Below are positions 38,011 through 46,840 of a stretch of DNA of 64,000 nt, piece after piece (the stretch's first letter is position 1; the number at the start of each line of letters is the position of its first letter). This DNA comes from Ferrimonas aestuarii (lineage in GTDB: Bacteria > Pseudomonadota > Gammaproteobacteria > Enterobacterales > Shewanellaceae). The stretch spans positions 1-64,000 of the forward strand of contig NZ_SWCJ01000007.1 of the NCBI RefSeq assembly GCF_005116665.1. The letters are read 5' to 3'. The notes under the pieces were generated by a model. The model was not told the origin of the DNA. It worked only from the letters and a program-made list of their open reading frames with translations, and ran no database searches. Position numbers and translations under genes: made by a program.

Positions 38011-38033
38011 AAAAAAAGGGGGCCGCAGCCCCC
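38011..38033 (-). terminator. Strong terminator between hcp and hcr
   Basis: On the minus strand GGGGGC-TGCG-GCCCCC is followed by T7. It lies 16-40 bp past the hcp stop and 67 bp before the hcr start. Confidence 0.85.
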
Positions 38034-38048
38034 AACCCTAGACTTTGG

Positions 38049-39710
38049 TTAGCCCAAAATGTCTTTCAAATCTTGCTCAACGTTGGTGATGAGACGCAGA
38101 CCGGTCTGCTCATTCAGGTGGTTGATCAGGTTCTCGGTCAAAAACGCCGGTACGGTAGGACCAACACGGATGTCTTTGATGCCCAATGCCAACAGAGTCA
38201 GCAGGATGGCAATTGCCTTCTGCTCAAACCAAGACAGAATCAAAGACAGAGGCAGGTCATTAACGCCACATTCGAAGGTTTCCGCCAGCGCGATCACCAG
38301 TTGGATGGCAGAGTAAGCATCGTTACATTGACCCACGTCCAGCAGACGAGGAATGCCGTTTACGTCACCGAACTCCAGATCGTTGAACTTAAATTTACCG
38401 CACGCTAGAGTCAGCATCAGAGTGTCATCTGGAGTTGCTTTGGTGAACTCAGTGAAGTAGTTGCGCTCTTGCTTGTCACCATCACAGCCGCCAACCAAGA
38501 AGAAGTGGCGAATGTTGCCCGCTTTAACCTGCTCGATAACCGCTGGAGCGGCTTCCATCAGGGCGTTACGTGCAAAACCGGTCATGGTGTAGTGAGGGAT
38601 TTCGTCGTACTTAAAGCCTTCACATTCCAGCGCTTTCTCGATTACTGCGCTGTAATCATCACCAGTATGGTGAACCACGCCAGGCCACCCAACGATGTTA
38701 CGAGTGAACATGCGATCGGCGTAGGAACCCGGGTTTGGATCAATCAAACAGTTGGAGGTCATTACGATGGCACCAGGGAAGTTGGCGAACTCCTTCTGCT
38801 GGTTTTGCCACGCACTACCATAGTTACCCACCAAGTGCGGGTAATTGCCACCCAGCTCTGGGTATGCGTGGGCTGGCAACATCTCACCGTGGGTATAAAC
38901 GTTAATGCCTTTGTCTTTGGTCTGCTCCAGAATGTGCTGCAGATCAATCAGGTCGTGGCCTGAAACCAGAATTGCCTTACCGGCAACGGTCTTCATATTA
39001 ACCTTGGTTGGTACAGGGTGACCGAAAGCATCGGTTTCGCCCTTGTCCAACATCTCCATCACTTTGTAGTTCAGGTGACCGGTGGCCATCGCCAGTTCAA
39101 GCAGTTCATTCAGATCGCTTGGGTCTTCACCCAGACGAGCCATAATGCGATGGAACTCACCATATACTTCAACATCTTGCTGACCCAGAATGCGAGCGTG
39201 CTCCATGTAAGCCGCCACACCCTTCAGGCCATACAAGTTCAGTAGGCGCAGACCCAAAATGTCTTCACCGATGGTTTCCACATCACGGTTTACCGCAGTC
39301 TGAGGCGCTTGGCTTAGCATGGCCGCTTTTTCAGCACTGATCTCAAATTGAGCAGCACCAACAAGGGTCTTCGGTTCTACACCCTGCACGGTACAGGCCG
39401 CTTCATAGGCTGCTTTCAAACGGGTTTTAGCCGCTACCGCTTCTGCGGTGTAGGCCACCAGACGTTCAGCGTCGAAGTTTACGTTGGTCAGAGTTGAGAA
39501 GAACGCCTGTGGAATGTAAGCGTCAGCAGCGGCATCCACCACGCCCACTTCACGAGCTGCATTTGCGTAAGCACTTACGCCCTGCAGCATGTACACCAGT
39601 ACGTCTTGAAGATCAGAAATCTCGGAAGTTTTTCCACACATGCCCATGGCGTACTGACAGCCATTGGCCACTGGGGTTTGCATGGTTTGCTCACACTGAA
39701 TACAAAACAC
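38049..39710 (-). CDS. hcp: Hybrid cluster protein (hydroxylamine/NO reductase)
   Basis: A 553-residue hybrid-cluster protein. The N-terminal cysteine pattern C-x2-C-x11-C-x6-C (FCIQCEQT, then [12 protein letters not shown]) marks the class II enzymes of facultative anaerobes with a 2Fe-2S cluster; the C-terminal domains provide the hybrid 4Fe-2S-2O cluster ([35 protein letters not shown] region). It reduces nitric oxide to nitrous oxide at low NO, and can reduce hydroxylamine. The start is GTG at 39710, with AAAGGAG upstream. FNR-like and NsrR-like sites lie in the promoter region. Confidence 0.95.
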   Translation of the reverse strand: MFCIQCEQTMQTPVANGCQYAMGMCGKTSEISDLQDVLVYMLQGVSAYANAAREVGVVDAAADAYIPQAFFSTLTNVNFDAERLVAYTAEAVAAKTRLKAAYEAACTVQGVEPKTLVGAAQFEISAEKAAMLSQAPQTAVNRDVETIGEDILGLRLLNLYGLKGVAAYMEHARILGQQDVEVYGEFHRIMARLGEDPSDLNELLELAMATGHLNYKVMEMLDKGETDAFGHPVPTKVNMKTVAGKAILVSGHDLIDLQHILEQTKDKGINVYTHGEMLPAHAYPELGGNYPHLVGNYGSAWQNQQKEFANFPGAIVMTSNCLIDPNPGSYADRMFTRNIVGWPGVVHHTGDDYSAVIEKALECEGFKYDEIPHYTMTGFARNALMEAAPAVIEQVKAGNIRHFFLVGGCDGDKQERNYFTEFTKATPDDTLMLTLACGKFKFNDLEFGDVNGIPRLLDVGQCNDAYSAIQLVIALAETFECGVNDLPLSLILSWFEQKAIAILLTLLALGIKDIRVGPTVPAFLTENLINHLNEQTGLRLITNVEQDLKDILG

Positions 39711-39785
39711 AGGGCGCTCCTTTAATGTTGCATATCATTTGAATGTTTATGTGAGCAAAGCATAATCCTCCCCAAAACAGTTTAA

Positions 39786-39806
39786 AAGGCATTTTTGATG
39801 CAACTT
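39786..39806 (-). promoter_or_regulatory. NsrR-like site upstream of hcp
   Basis: The imperfect palindrome AAGGCAT-TTTTG-ATGCAACTT resembles the NsrR consensus (AAGRTGYAT... ATRCAYCTT) in both half-sites. It is 76-96 bp before the hcp start. Control of hcp by the NO sensor NsrR is established in enteric bacteria and Shewanella relatives. Confidence 0.45.
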
Positions 39807-39815
39807 TAAATAAGG

Positions 39816-39829
39816 ATGATCGAGATCAA
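39816..39829 (-). promoter_or_regulatory. FNR-like site upstream of hcp
   Basis: ATGAT-CGAG-ATCAA matches TTGAT-N4-ATCAA in nine of ten positions, next to the NsrR-like site. hcp is anaerobically induced through FNR in related bacteria. Confidence 0.5.
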
Positions 39830-39962
39830 ATTTGGTGCCATGTAATAAGAATCAGTTGCAAATTGAACTGGCGTCACTCAAAAGATAAGTGGTTGGATTG
39901 GTTGTATTAGCACCGACTGAGCTTAAGATGGAGGTTAAAAATTAAGGTCTGTTTATCTTTGG

Positions 39963-40028
39963 TAATGCTCAAGCCTAGGGAAATAGACCAATAGCGCAAA
40001 AACAGACACAAAAGGTCAACAGACCATA
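39963..40028 (+). repeat. Direct repeat, copy 1 (about 66 bp)
   Basis: This segment recurs at 40460-40526 with strong similarity; both copies end AGCGCAAAAA...CAGACACAAAAGGTCAACAGACC. The two copies flank a MITE-like element. Confidence 0.75.
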
Positions 40029-40138
40029 GGGTTTGTTTATCTTTTGTGATGAAATTTTGGTCTAGGATAACGGGTTTTAATCAAGGCAAACGATTAAAGG
40101 CATAGTGGTTCTACGTCGAAATCGTTTAACGCAGAGTG

Positions 40139-40402
40139 ATACCAATTGCACTAATGGTCTGTTCATTCAGCTGAAATTAATTGGTGCTCAGACAAGGCAG
40201 TAAAGTGAAGCTCTAGTGGGTCTAAAGTGAGGTTTACTAACGCAGTATGAGAGCCGATTAAATCAGCCCTCCGGGAAGCTCTCACAAGCTCCGACTCTGC
40301 GTTAGCGTCGTTCGAAAGGTACCAACATTCCTTCGCAACGCTGCCTTGATTCAAAACTTGTGAGAGCTTCTGAACTGCACAGAGCATTACTGCATTTGGT
40401 AT
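40139..40402. mobile_element. MITE-like element with 23-bp terminal inverted repeats
   Basis: The left end (40139-40161, starting ATACCAATTGCACTAATG) and the reverse complement of the right end (40380-40402, starting ATACCAAATGCAGTAATG) agree in about 20 of 23 positions. The element is 264 bp, has an internal CTAACGCAG/CTGCGTTAG inverted repeat, and encodes no transposase. I see no clear target-site duplication. The ORF on the minus strand within it is part of the element, not a gene. Confidence 0.65.
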
Positions 40403-40459
40403 AAACCGTTAGTCAGACCCCGTAGGGCGCTTGTTTACTATCTAAGTCACCCCAGTGGT

Positions 40460-40526
40460 GATACTCAAACTTAAGAAAATAGACCTAAAGCGCAAAAAAC
40501 AGACACAAAAGGTCAACAGACCCTAG
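40460..40526 (+). repeat. Direct repeat, copy 2, in the M14 gene leader
   Basis: This is the second copy of the 39963-40028 repeat. It ends 16 bp before the M14 peptidase start, so it probably contributes to that gene's promoter or leader. It contains the small inverted repeat GGTC-AACA-GACC. Confidence 0.75.
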
Positions 40527-40542
40527 TATAAGGACATCTCAA

Positions 40543-42333
40543 ATGACTACTTTGGCAGCGTTGCCACTTATCTTGGCTGCCGGCTCTCACGGCCACTACA
40601 TCAACGATTCGATTCTCCCGCCGCAACTGCCTTTCAGCGGTGCCAGTCAATCACTGCAACGAAGCGCCGACGACCCTCTGGCAACGCCAGCAGAACAGAT
40701 GCGACTTGCCGACTCCCCCGATTACCAAGCCAGTTTTGCTTGGCTGGATAAGCTTGTAGCAACCAGCGATAAGCTTCAAAAAGTGTCCATTGGACAAAGC
40801 GCCCAAGGACGACAGCTGTGGATGATCATCGCCTCCGACTCGGGTGCCAGCAACGCTGAAGCCTTAGCCGCCAATGGCAAACCCACCTTGCTGTGGCAGG
40901 CAGGGATCCATGCAGGTGAAATTGACGGTAAAGATGCGGGCATGATGCTGCTGCGAGACATCGTTCAAGGGGACAAAGCCGATCTACTGAAAGGCGCCAA
41001 CCTACTGTTTGTGCCTATTTTCAATGCTGACGGCCACGAACGCCGTGGGCTTTACAACCGAGTAAACCAACGTGGGCCAGTCACCATGGGCTGGCGCACC
41101 ACCTCCACTAACCTCAATCTCAACCGAGACTACGCCAAAGCCGATACCCCTGAGATGCAGGCGATGCTCAAAGCCATCAACCAATGGCAGCCTGATCTCT
41201 ATATCGATGCCCACGTCACCGACGGCATCGACTACCAGTACGACGTCACCTATGGCTATAACTTAGATGTCGGCTACAGCCCCGCCATCCATCAGTGGTT
41301 GGAACACACCTACCGTCCAGCGATGGATGCCAGGCTCACTCAGATGGGGCACACTCCTGGGCCATTGGTGTTTGCCATCGATAATGGCGACATGAGTAAG
41401 GGCCTAAGCCTATGGAATGCCTCACCTCGATACTCCAACGGCTACGGCGATGCCCGACATCTACCCACCATTTTGCTAGAAAACCACAGCTTAAAACCCT
41501 ATCAGCAGCGGGTTTTGGGCACCTATGTGATGCTAGAACAGAGCCTAAAACTGTTGGCATCCGATGGCGCTAGCCTTAAACAAGCGGTCAACGCGGATCA
41601 GCAGCGCCACAGTTCGCCAATTACCCTTAGCTGGTCTTCCGAGCAGCAAGCCAAGGGTTGGGATTTCAAAGGCGTGGACTACCGCATTGAAACCAGCCCC
41701 ATCAGTGGCAGCGAGGTAGTGCGCTGGCTAGGAACGCCAAAGCTCTACCCTAACCTGCCGGTAATCGGCAACACCAAAGCGAAGGTTCGCATTGAGCGCC
41801 CACAGGCTTATTACATTCCTCCGCAATGGCATCACGTCATCGAGCGCCTACAAGTTCATGGTATCCAGATGACTCGTTTGGAACAGGAGCAGGTCATCGA
41901 GGGCAGCAGCTATCGGCTCACTGAGCCTAAATTTGCTACCAGCAGTTATGAAGGTCGCCAGCGAGTCTCCGCCACTGCCAACCTTATCTATGAAAAACGC
42001 ACACTTCCAAAAGGAAGTTGGCGAGTCGACACCAAACAACCTCTTGGGGATCTGGCAATTTTGCTGCTTGAGCCACAAAGCAGCGATTCGCTGCTGCAAT
42101 GGGGATTCTTCAACACCATCTTTACTCGCACCGAATACATCGAGGCCTATGCCGTAGAACCACTAGCACAGCAGATGCTGGATAGTGACCCAGAACTGGC
42201 CAAAAAATTTAAACAAAAACTCGAGAATGACTCGGAGTTTAAAAATAACCCCAAAGCACGATTAGCTTGGTTTTATAGGAATAGTTCTTATTTCGACTTT
42301 ACCTATCAGATTTATCCTATATTTCGCAAATAG
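40543..42333 (+). CDS. M14-family zinc carboxypeptidase
   Basis: A 596-residue predicted exported metallopeptidase. The N-terminus is short and hydrophobic (MTTLAALPLILAAGS), a likely signal peptide. The M14 carboxypeptidase core lies at about residues 55-330: the zinc motif H-x-x-E in GIHAGEIDGKDAG, the substrate-binding NLNRDYAKAD region, and IDAHVTDGID with the third zinc ligand. A long C-terminal region follows with no assigned motif. Proteins of this type are common in Shewanella-like marine bacteria and probably digest peptides. It is not in an operon. Its leader includes one copy of the direct repeat. Confidence 0.8.
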   Translation: MTTLAALPLILAAGSHGHYINDSILPPQLPFSGASQSLQRSADDPLATPAEQMRLADSPDYQASFAWLDKLVATSDKLQKVSIGQSAQGRQLWMIIASDSGASNAEALAANGKPTLLWQAGIHAGEIDGKDAGMMLLRDIVQGDKADLLKGANLLFVPIFNADGHERRGLYNRVNQRGPVTMGWRTTSTNLNLNRDYAKADTPEMQAMLKAINQWQPDLYIDAHVTDGIDYQYDVTYGYNLDVGYSPAIHQWLEHTYRPAMDARLTQMGHTPGPLVFAIDNGDMSKGLSLWNASPRYSNGYGDARHLPTILLENHSLKPYQQRVLGTYVMLEQSLKLLASDGASLKQAVNADQQRHSSPITLSWSSEQQAKGWDFKGVDYRIETSPISGSEVVRWLGTPKLYPNLPVIGNTKAKVRIERPQAYYIPPQWHHVIERLQVHGIQMTRLEQEQVIEGSSYRLTEPKFATSSYEGRQRVSATANLIYEKRTLPKGSWRVDTKQPLGDLAILLLEPQSSDSLLQWGFFNTIFTRTEYIEAYAVEPLAQQMLDSDPELAKKFKQKLENDSEFKNNPKARLAWFYRNSSYFDFTYQIYPIFRK

Positions 42334-42602
42334 TTTTTAATAAGAGTGAGCCGAATTTTATTTTCAGAATTCGGTTCATTCTTTTTTTTCATATATAAAG
42401 CACAAAATAAAATTAGGATAAAAATAGTGAAAAGCGACCCAAACGGATTTTCGCTCAACTGACCTTTGGGACTTTTTGTCTCAAAAACCTGATTTTCGCC
42501 TAATAAATCAGCTTCATAGTAAAAGTTTTCAGTAAGAAAAATCGTTATAAAACAACGTAAAATCCATATAGATCACCATTTTCACTAGCCACAACAACAC
42601 AA

Positions 42603-42618
42603 AGTGACCCAGATCACA
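42603..42618 (+). promoter_or_regulatory. CRP-like site upstream of the hydrogenase operon
   Basis: AGTGA-CCCAGA-TCACA matches TGTGA-N6-TCACA in nine of ten positions. It lies about 102 bp upstream of the expected transcription start. Confidence 0.55.
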
Positions 42619-42664
42619 GTTCAAATAAGGTTTTGTGAAATCATTCTGATAGTCCCAAGGAATA

Positions 42665-42678
42665 TTGATTTAAATCAT
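42665..42678 (+). promoter_or_regulatory. FNR-like site of the hydrogenase promoter
   Basis: TTGAT-TTAA-ATCAT matches the FNR consensus in nine of ten positions. Its centre is 41 bp upstream of the start point (about 42712) predicted from TACACT at 42700-42705, the class II activation geometry. Confidence 0.6.
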
Positions 42679-42745
42679 TAATTCAATATTCGAACTTCAT
42701 ACACTTTACGGGCACTCTAGTTGTACCCCAAAAAAGGATCTATAT

Positions 42746-43885
42746 ATGGGACAGTACGATGCTTTATATAACCGGGGAGAAAAGCGTATAGCTGAGTTAC
42801 AAAAAATAACTCCAGTTAAAAGCACCCCGCTACAGCAAAAATTGGAACAACATGGTATTTCTCGTCGTGATTTCATGACTTGGACCGCTAAGGTCACCAC
42901 CATGCTTTCCCTCCCGCTTTCCTTCAGTCCTCTGGTCGCGCAAGCGGCTGAGATCGCTGACCGTGTGCCGCTTATCTGGTTGCACATGGCGGAATGTACC
43001 GGCTGCTCCGAATCTCTGATTCGCGCAGACACCCCCTCCATCGATGCGGTGATCTTTGACCACATCTCTCTGGAATATCACGAAACCTTGATGGCCGCCT
43101 CCGGCTGGCAAGCGGAAGAGAACCTTGAGCACGCGCTGGAAGCCTATAAAGGCGGCTATGTGCTGGCAGTAGAAGGGGCCATTCCTACCGCCAACAACGG
43201 TCACTTCCTGACGGTTGGCTGTAAGGGGCACACCGGTCTGGACATCATCCACCACGCCGCCGAAGGCGCCGCAGCCATTGTGTCTGTAGGTACCTGTGCC
43301 GCATTTGGTGGGGTTCAGGCGGCATCGCCTAACCCAACCGAAGCCAAAGGCGTAGGCGAAGTGATTCACAAGCCCGTGGTTAACCTAGGTGGCTGTCCTC
43401 CAAGTGAAAAGAACATTGTGGGTACCCTGATGTACTTCATCATGTTCGGCAAGCTGCCCGCATTGGATATGTACAACCGTCCAAAATGGGCTTATGGCGC
43501 TCGAGTTCACGACAACTGTGAACGTCGTGGCCGTTTCGATGCCGGTGAATTCGTTGAGAAGTTTGGTGACCAAGGCGCCAAAGACGGTTACTGCCTCTAC
43601 AAGGTGGGCTGTAAAGGGCCATACACCTACAACAACTGCCCAACCGAGCGCTTCAACCACCACACCAGCTGGCCGGTATTGGCAGGTCATGGCTGCATTG
43701 GCTGTTCCGAGCCGAACTTCTGGGACGCCATGGCTGATTTTGAGAAGCCATTAGGCCGCCGCGACATCCACAGCTTGGATATGACCGCGGACATGATCGG
43801 CACCGCCATTCTCGGTGTCACCGCAGTTGGCATTGGCGCCCACGCCGTTGCTGGCGTGTTTGCCAAAGACGTGGAGGATAAGTGA
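42746..43885 (+). CDS. hyaA: [NiFe]-hydrogenase small subunit
   Basis: A 379-residue Tat-exported iron-sulfur subunit of a group 1 membrane-bound uptake hydrogenase. The twin-arginine signal SRRDFMTWTAK is followed by a hydrophobic stretch. The mature part has CTGCSES (proximal cluster), and the later segments VGCKGPYTYNNCP and GHGCIGCSEPNFW supply the other clusters. The C-terminal helix (ILGVTAVGIGAHAVAGVF) anchors the enzyme to the membrane. It passes electrons from H2 to the cytochrome b (45596). The gene's stop overlaps the start of hyaB (TGATG). Confidence 0.93.
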   Translation: MGQYDALYNRGEKRIAELQKITPVKSTPLQQKLEQHGISRRDFMTWTAKVTTMLSLPLSFSPLVAQAAEIADRVPLIWLHMAECTGCSESLIRADTPSIDAVIFDHISLEYHETLMAASGWQAEENLEHALEAYKGGYVLAVEGAIPTANNGHFLTVGCKGHTGLDIIHHAAEGAAAIVSVGTCAAFGGVQAASPNPTEAKGVGEVIHKPVVNLGGCPPSEKNIVGTLMYFIMFGKLPALDMYNRPKWAYGARVHDNCERRGRFDAGEFVEKFGDQGAKDGYCLYKVGCKGPYTYNNCPTERFNHHTSWPVLAGHGCIGCSEPNFWDAMADFEKPLGRRDIHSLDMTADMIGTAILGVTAVGIGAHAVAGVFAKDVEDK

Positions 43886-45585
43886 TGAGCAAACGAGTCG
43901 TAGTCGACCCCATTACCCGTATTGAAGGACACCTTCGTGTCGAGGTTGAGGTTGATGAGAATAACGTCATCACCAAGGCCTGGTCCGGCTCCACCCTATG
44001 GCGTGGCATCGAAACCATCCTGAAAGGCCGTACCCCAATGGATGCGGGCCTGATTGTTCAGCGTATCTGTGGTGTGTGCACCTACTCCCACTACCGTGCC
44101 AGTATCGAAGCGGTTGAAGATGCACTGGATGTAAAAATTCCAGAAAACGCCAAACTGCTGCGTAGCTTGATGCAGGCCTCCCTGTATATGCACGACCACG
44201 TGGTGCACTTCTACCACCTGCACGCTCTGGACTGGGTGGATATCGTCTCCGCCCTGTCTGCGGATCCTGCCAAAGCGGCTCAGGTTGCCATGCAGTACTC
44301 CGACAAGCCGATCAACGCCGGCGAAGGTGAACTGCGTGCGGTTCAAGAACGCGTTAAGGGCCTTGTGGACACCGGTAAGCTGGGACCATTCGCCAACGCG
44401 TATTGGGGCAACGGCACCTACAAGTTCAGCCCTGAGCAGAACCTGATCGCCGTATCTCACTACCTAAAAGCACTGGAAATTCAGCGTATCGCTGCAGAGA
44501 TGCTGGCCATCTTCGGTGGTAAGCAGCCGCACCCTCAATCTCTGGTTGTGGGCGGTGTAACCTCAGTGCGTGACATGTTAAGCCCTGCTCGTCTGCAGGA
44601 GTGGAAAGACAAGCACGCCACCGTAATGGACTTCATCAACCGAGGTTATCTGGCCGACGTGCTGATGGCTGCTGACGTCTATAAGACTGAACCTTCGGTA
44701 CTTGGCGGCGTAGGCGTGAAGAACTTCCTCGCCTCACAAGATTTCTACCTGGGCAACGGCGAATACCTGTTCGACTCCGGCGTGATCATGGAGGGCGATC
44801 TGGCCAACGTTCAAGAGATCGACCTGAGCTTGATCGAAGAGGACGTCACCCACGCCTGGTATGAAGATGGCGCAGCCCGTCACCCATACGATGGCGTTAC
44901 CGAGCCAAACTACACCGGCTTTATTGAGCGTGACACCGTTTACGGCAAGCTGCCTACCTTTAACGAAGAGGGCAAGTACAGCTGGGTTAAGTCGCCTCGC
45001 TACAACGGCGAGCCAATGGAAGTGGGCCCACTGTCCTGCTTGCTGGTGAGCTACGCCAAGGGCAACAAGGCCGTTGTCGACGCCGTTAACTTCGTCTTGA
45101 AAGCGACCGGCCTGCCGATCGATGCTCTGTTTACCACGTTGGGCCGTACTGCGGCGCGTCTGGTGCAGACCATTTTGGTGGCGCAGACCAGCTTGAAGAC
45201 CTTCGACGCTCTGGTTAGCAACATTCAGGTAGATGAGTCCACCTATGTTGAGCCGCAGATGGATCCCAACAAAGAGTACAAGGGTGTGGGCATCATCGAA
45301 GCCCCTCGCGGCCTGCTCAGTCACTGGATTCGCATCAAAGGCAACAAGATCGAGAACTACCAGGCGGTGGTACCGACCACTTGGAACGCCGGTCCTGTGG
45401 ATGCCATGGGCAAAGTCGGTCCATTCGAGCAATCTCTGGTGGGCATGAAGCTGGAAGATCCAACCAAGCCTCTCGAGGTGATTCGAGTCATCCACTCATT
45501 TGACCCCTGCATGGCCTGTGCAGTGCACGTGATGGACTACAAGGGTCAGGATCTGGGGCAGTTCCACGTGGCGCCAAACGCCTAA
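43885..45585 (+). CDS. hyaB: [NiFe]-hydrogenase large subunit
   Basis: A 566-residue catalytic subunit carrying the Ni-Fe(CN)2CO site. The N-terminal Ni ligands are in RICGVCTYSH and the C-terminal pair in DPCMACAVH. The tail after that His (VMDYKGQDLGQFHVAPNA) is removed by the maturation protease HyaD after nickel insertion. I use ATG 43885, which overlaps the hyaA stop, rather than GTG 43882. The sequence is of the oxygen-sensing-independent uptake type, group 1; subgroup cannot be fixed by eye. Confidence 0.95.
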   Translation: MSKRVVVDPITRIEGHLRVEVEVDENNVITKAWSGSTLWRGIETILKGRTPMDAGLIVQRICGVCTYSHYRASIEAVEDALDVKIPENAKLLRSLMQASLYMHDHVVHFYHLHALDWVDIVSALSADPAKAAQVAMQYSDKPINAGEGELRAVQERVKGLVDTGKLGPFANAYWGNGTYKFSPEQNLIAVSHYLKALEIQRIAAEMLAIFGGKQPHPQSLVVGGVTSVRDMLSPARLQEWKDKHATVMDFINRGYLADVLMAADVYKTEPSVLGGVGVKNFLASQDFYLGNGEYLFDSGVIMEGDLANVQEIDLSLIEEDVTHAWYEDGAARHPYDGVTEPNYTGFIERDTVYGKLPTFNEEGKYSWVKSPRYNGEPMEVGPLSCLLVSYAKGNKAVVDAVNFVLKATGLPIDALFTTLGRTAARLVQTILVAQTSLKTFDALVSNIQVDESTYVEPQMDPNKEYKGVGIIEAPRGLLSHWIRIKGNKIENYQAVVPTTWNAGPVDAMGKVGPFEQSLVGMKLEDPTKPLEVIRVIHSFDPCMACAVHVMDYKGQDLGQFHVAPNA

Positions 45586-45595
45586 AGGAGGAGCT

Positions 45596-46267
45596 ATGGC
45601 TAACAACCCTCACTCAAGGGATCTGATCTTTAGCCCGATCATTCGGATCTGTCACTGGCTGCGGGCACTTGCCATTGTGCTGCTAGTGATTTCCGGTTTC
45701 TACCTGTCCTGGCCATTTCTGGTGCAGTACGGCGGTACCGACAATCTGATGCAGGGCTGGGTACGCTTTGGCCACCTGGTGGCAGGGTTCGCACTCTGTG
45801 CGATCACCCTAGCTCGATTCTATCTTTACTTCTTCGGTAAGAGTGACATCGAGCGCCGCTCCTTCAAGGACGCCATCAGCCCCAAAGCGTGGATTGAGAA
45901 CCTCAAAGCCTACATGTACATGGGCCACATGCATAAGTCAGGGGTTTATGGACCACTGCAGTACGTGACCTACATTGGGCTAACCCTAGTGATTGTGGTG
46001 ATGTGCATTACCGGACTTATCCTGCATGCACACGTCTATCACGAAGGAATTGGTGGCGCCTTTATGCCGATTGCCGAAGCATTAATTCCGATGTTTGGCA
46101 CTCTGGCATTCGTGCGCGAACTGCACCACTTCCTGACTTGGTTCTTTGTCATCTTCGTGGTCATCCATGTGTACATGGCGGTGTTTAGCGGCATTCGCTT
46201 TAAGCACAACTCGGTGGACTCCATCGTGTCTGGCTACGACTACCACCCAATGAAGGACAAGCACTAA
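45596..46267 (+). CDS. hyaC: Ni/Fe-hydrogenase b-type cytochrome subunit
   Basis: A 223-residue four-helix di-heme cytochrome b that anchors the hydrogenase and reduces quinone. His residues in RICHWLRAL, GHLVAGF and ELHHFLTWFFVIFVVIHVYM are the likely heme ligands. An AAAGGAGGAG ribosome-binding site precedes the start. It stops immediately before hyaD. Confidence 0.92.
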   Translation: MANNPHSRDLIFSPIIRICHWLRALAIVLLVISGFYLSWPFLVQYGGTDNLMQGWVRFGHLVAGFALCAITLARFYLYFFGKSDIERRSFKDAISPKAWIENLKAYMYMGHMHKSGVYGPLQYVTYIGLTLVIVVMCITGLILHAHVYHEGIGGAFMPIAEALIPMFGTLAFVRELHHFLTWFFVIFVVIHVYMAVFSGIRFKHNSVDSIVSGYDYHPMKDKH

Positions 46268-46840
46268 ATGCCACAAAAGATCCTCATACTGGGGATTGGC
46301 AATGTACTGTACGCCGATGAAGGCATCGGCGTACATTTTGCCAACTACATCCAGTACTGTTATGAGTTTCAGTCAGAGGATGGCGTCCAGCTCGATTTTA
46401 TGGACGGCGGCACCCTTGCCAACGCCTTAATCCCTCTGATTGCTCCCTATGACCACATGGTGGTGGTGGACACCATCAATGCCGCCAACGCCGTTTACGG
46501 CCAAGTTTTCTTTTTCGATTTCGACAAAGCCCCAGCCCAAGTGGACTGGCAAGGCAGCGCCCACGAAGTGGAGATGCTGCAAACCCTGAATATGATGGAC
46601 ATGATTGGCGATCGCCCAACCACCTATGTGCTTGGGGTGATTCCAACGGTTCTGGAGTCCATGAGCTTCCAGCTCACGGAGCAGGTGCAAGCGGCGTTGC
46701 CCACTATGGAACGCGCCCTAATCGAACACCTACAGAGCCTCGGCATCCACGCCACCAAAGTGCGAGATGTCGACATTCAACAACTGGCGCTAGATACCAG
46801 CACCACCATCGGAGCCGCCCGTTATGAAGCTCAGATTTAA
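46268..46840 (+). CDS. hyaD: Hydrogenase maturation protease
   Basis: A 190-residue HyaD/HybD-type endopeptidase that trims the C-terminus of the large subunit after Ni is in place. The opening ILGIGNVLYADEGIGVH has the conserved Glu used for Ni sensing, and MDGGTLANALIPLI and SAHEVEML contribute the other Asp and His ligands. It is slightly longer than E. coli HyaD at the C-terminus and overlaps the next gene by 17 bp. Confidence 0.92.
   Translation: MPQKILILGIGNVLYADEGIGVHFANYIQYCYEFQSEDGVQLDFMDGGTLANALIPLIAPYDHMVVVDTINAANAVYGQVFFFDFDKAPAQVDWQGSAHEVEMLQTLNMMDMIGDRPTTYVLGVIPTVLESMSFQLTEQVQAALPTMERALIEHLQSLGIHATKVRDVDIQQLALDTSTTIGAARYEAQI

Larger units (their letters stand above)
42334..42745. 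other. Regulatory region of the hydrogenase operon
   Basis: About 410 bp of AT-rich DNA with no gene. It contains the CRP-like site at 42603-42618 and the FNR-like site at 42665-42678, then a -10-like TACACT at 42700-42705. Confidence 0.7.

Noticed and set aside
40163-40387. 74-aa ORF on the minus strand
   Set aside because: It lies wholly within the MITE-like element and has no ribosome-binding site; it is best seen as part of the element.
44734-45495. 253-codon open frame antisense to the hydrogenase large subunit
   Set aside because: Shadow of hyaB in the opposite frame, no start signal or family match.
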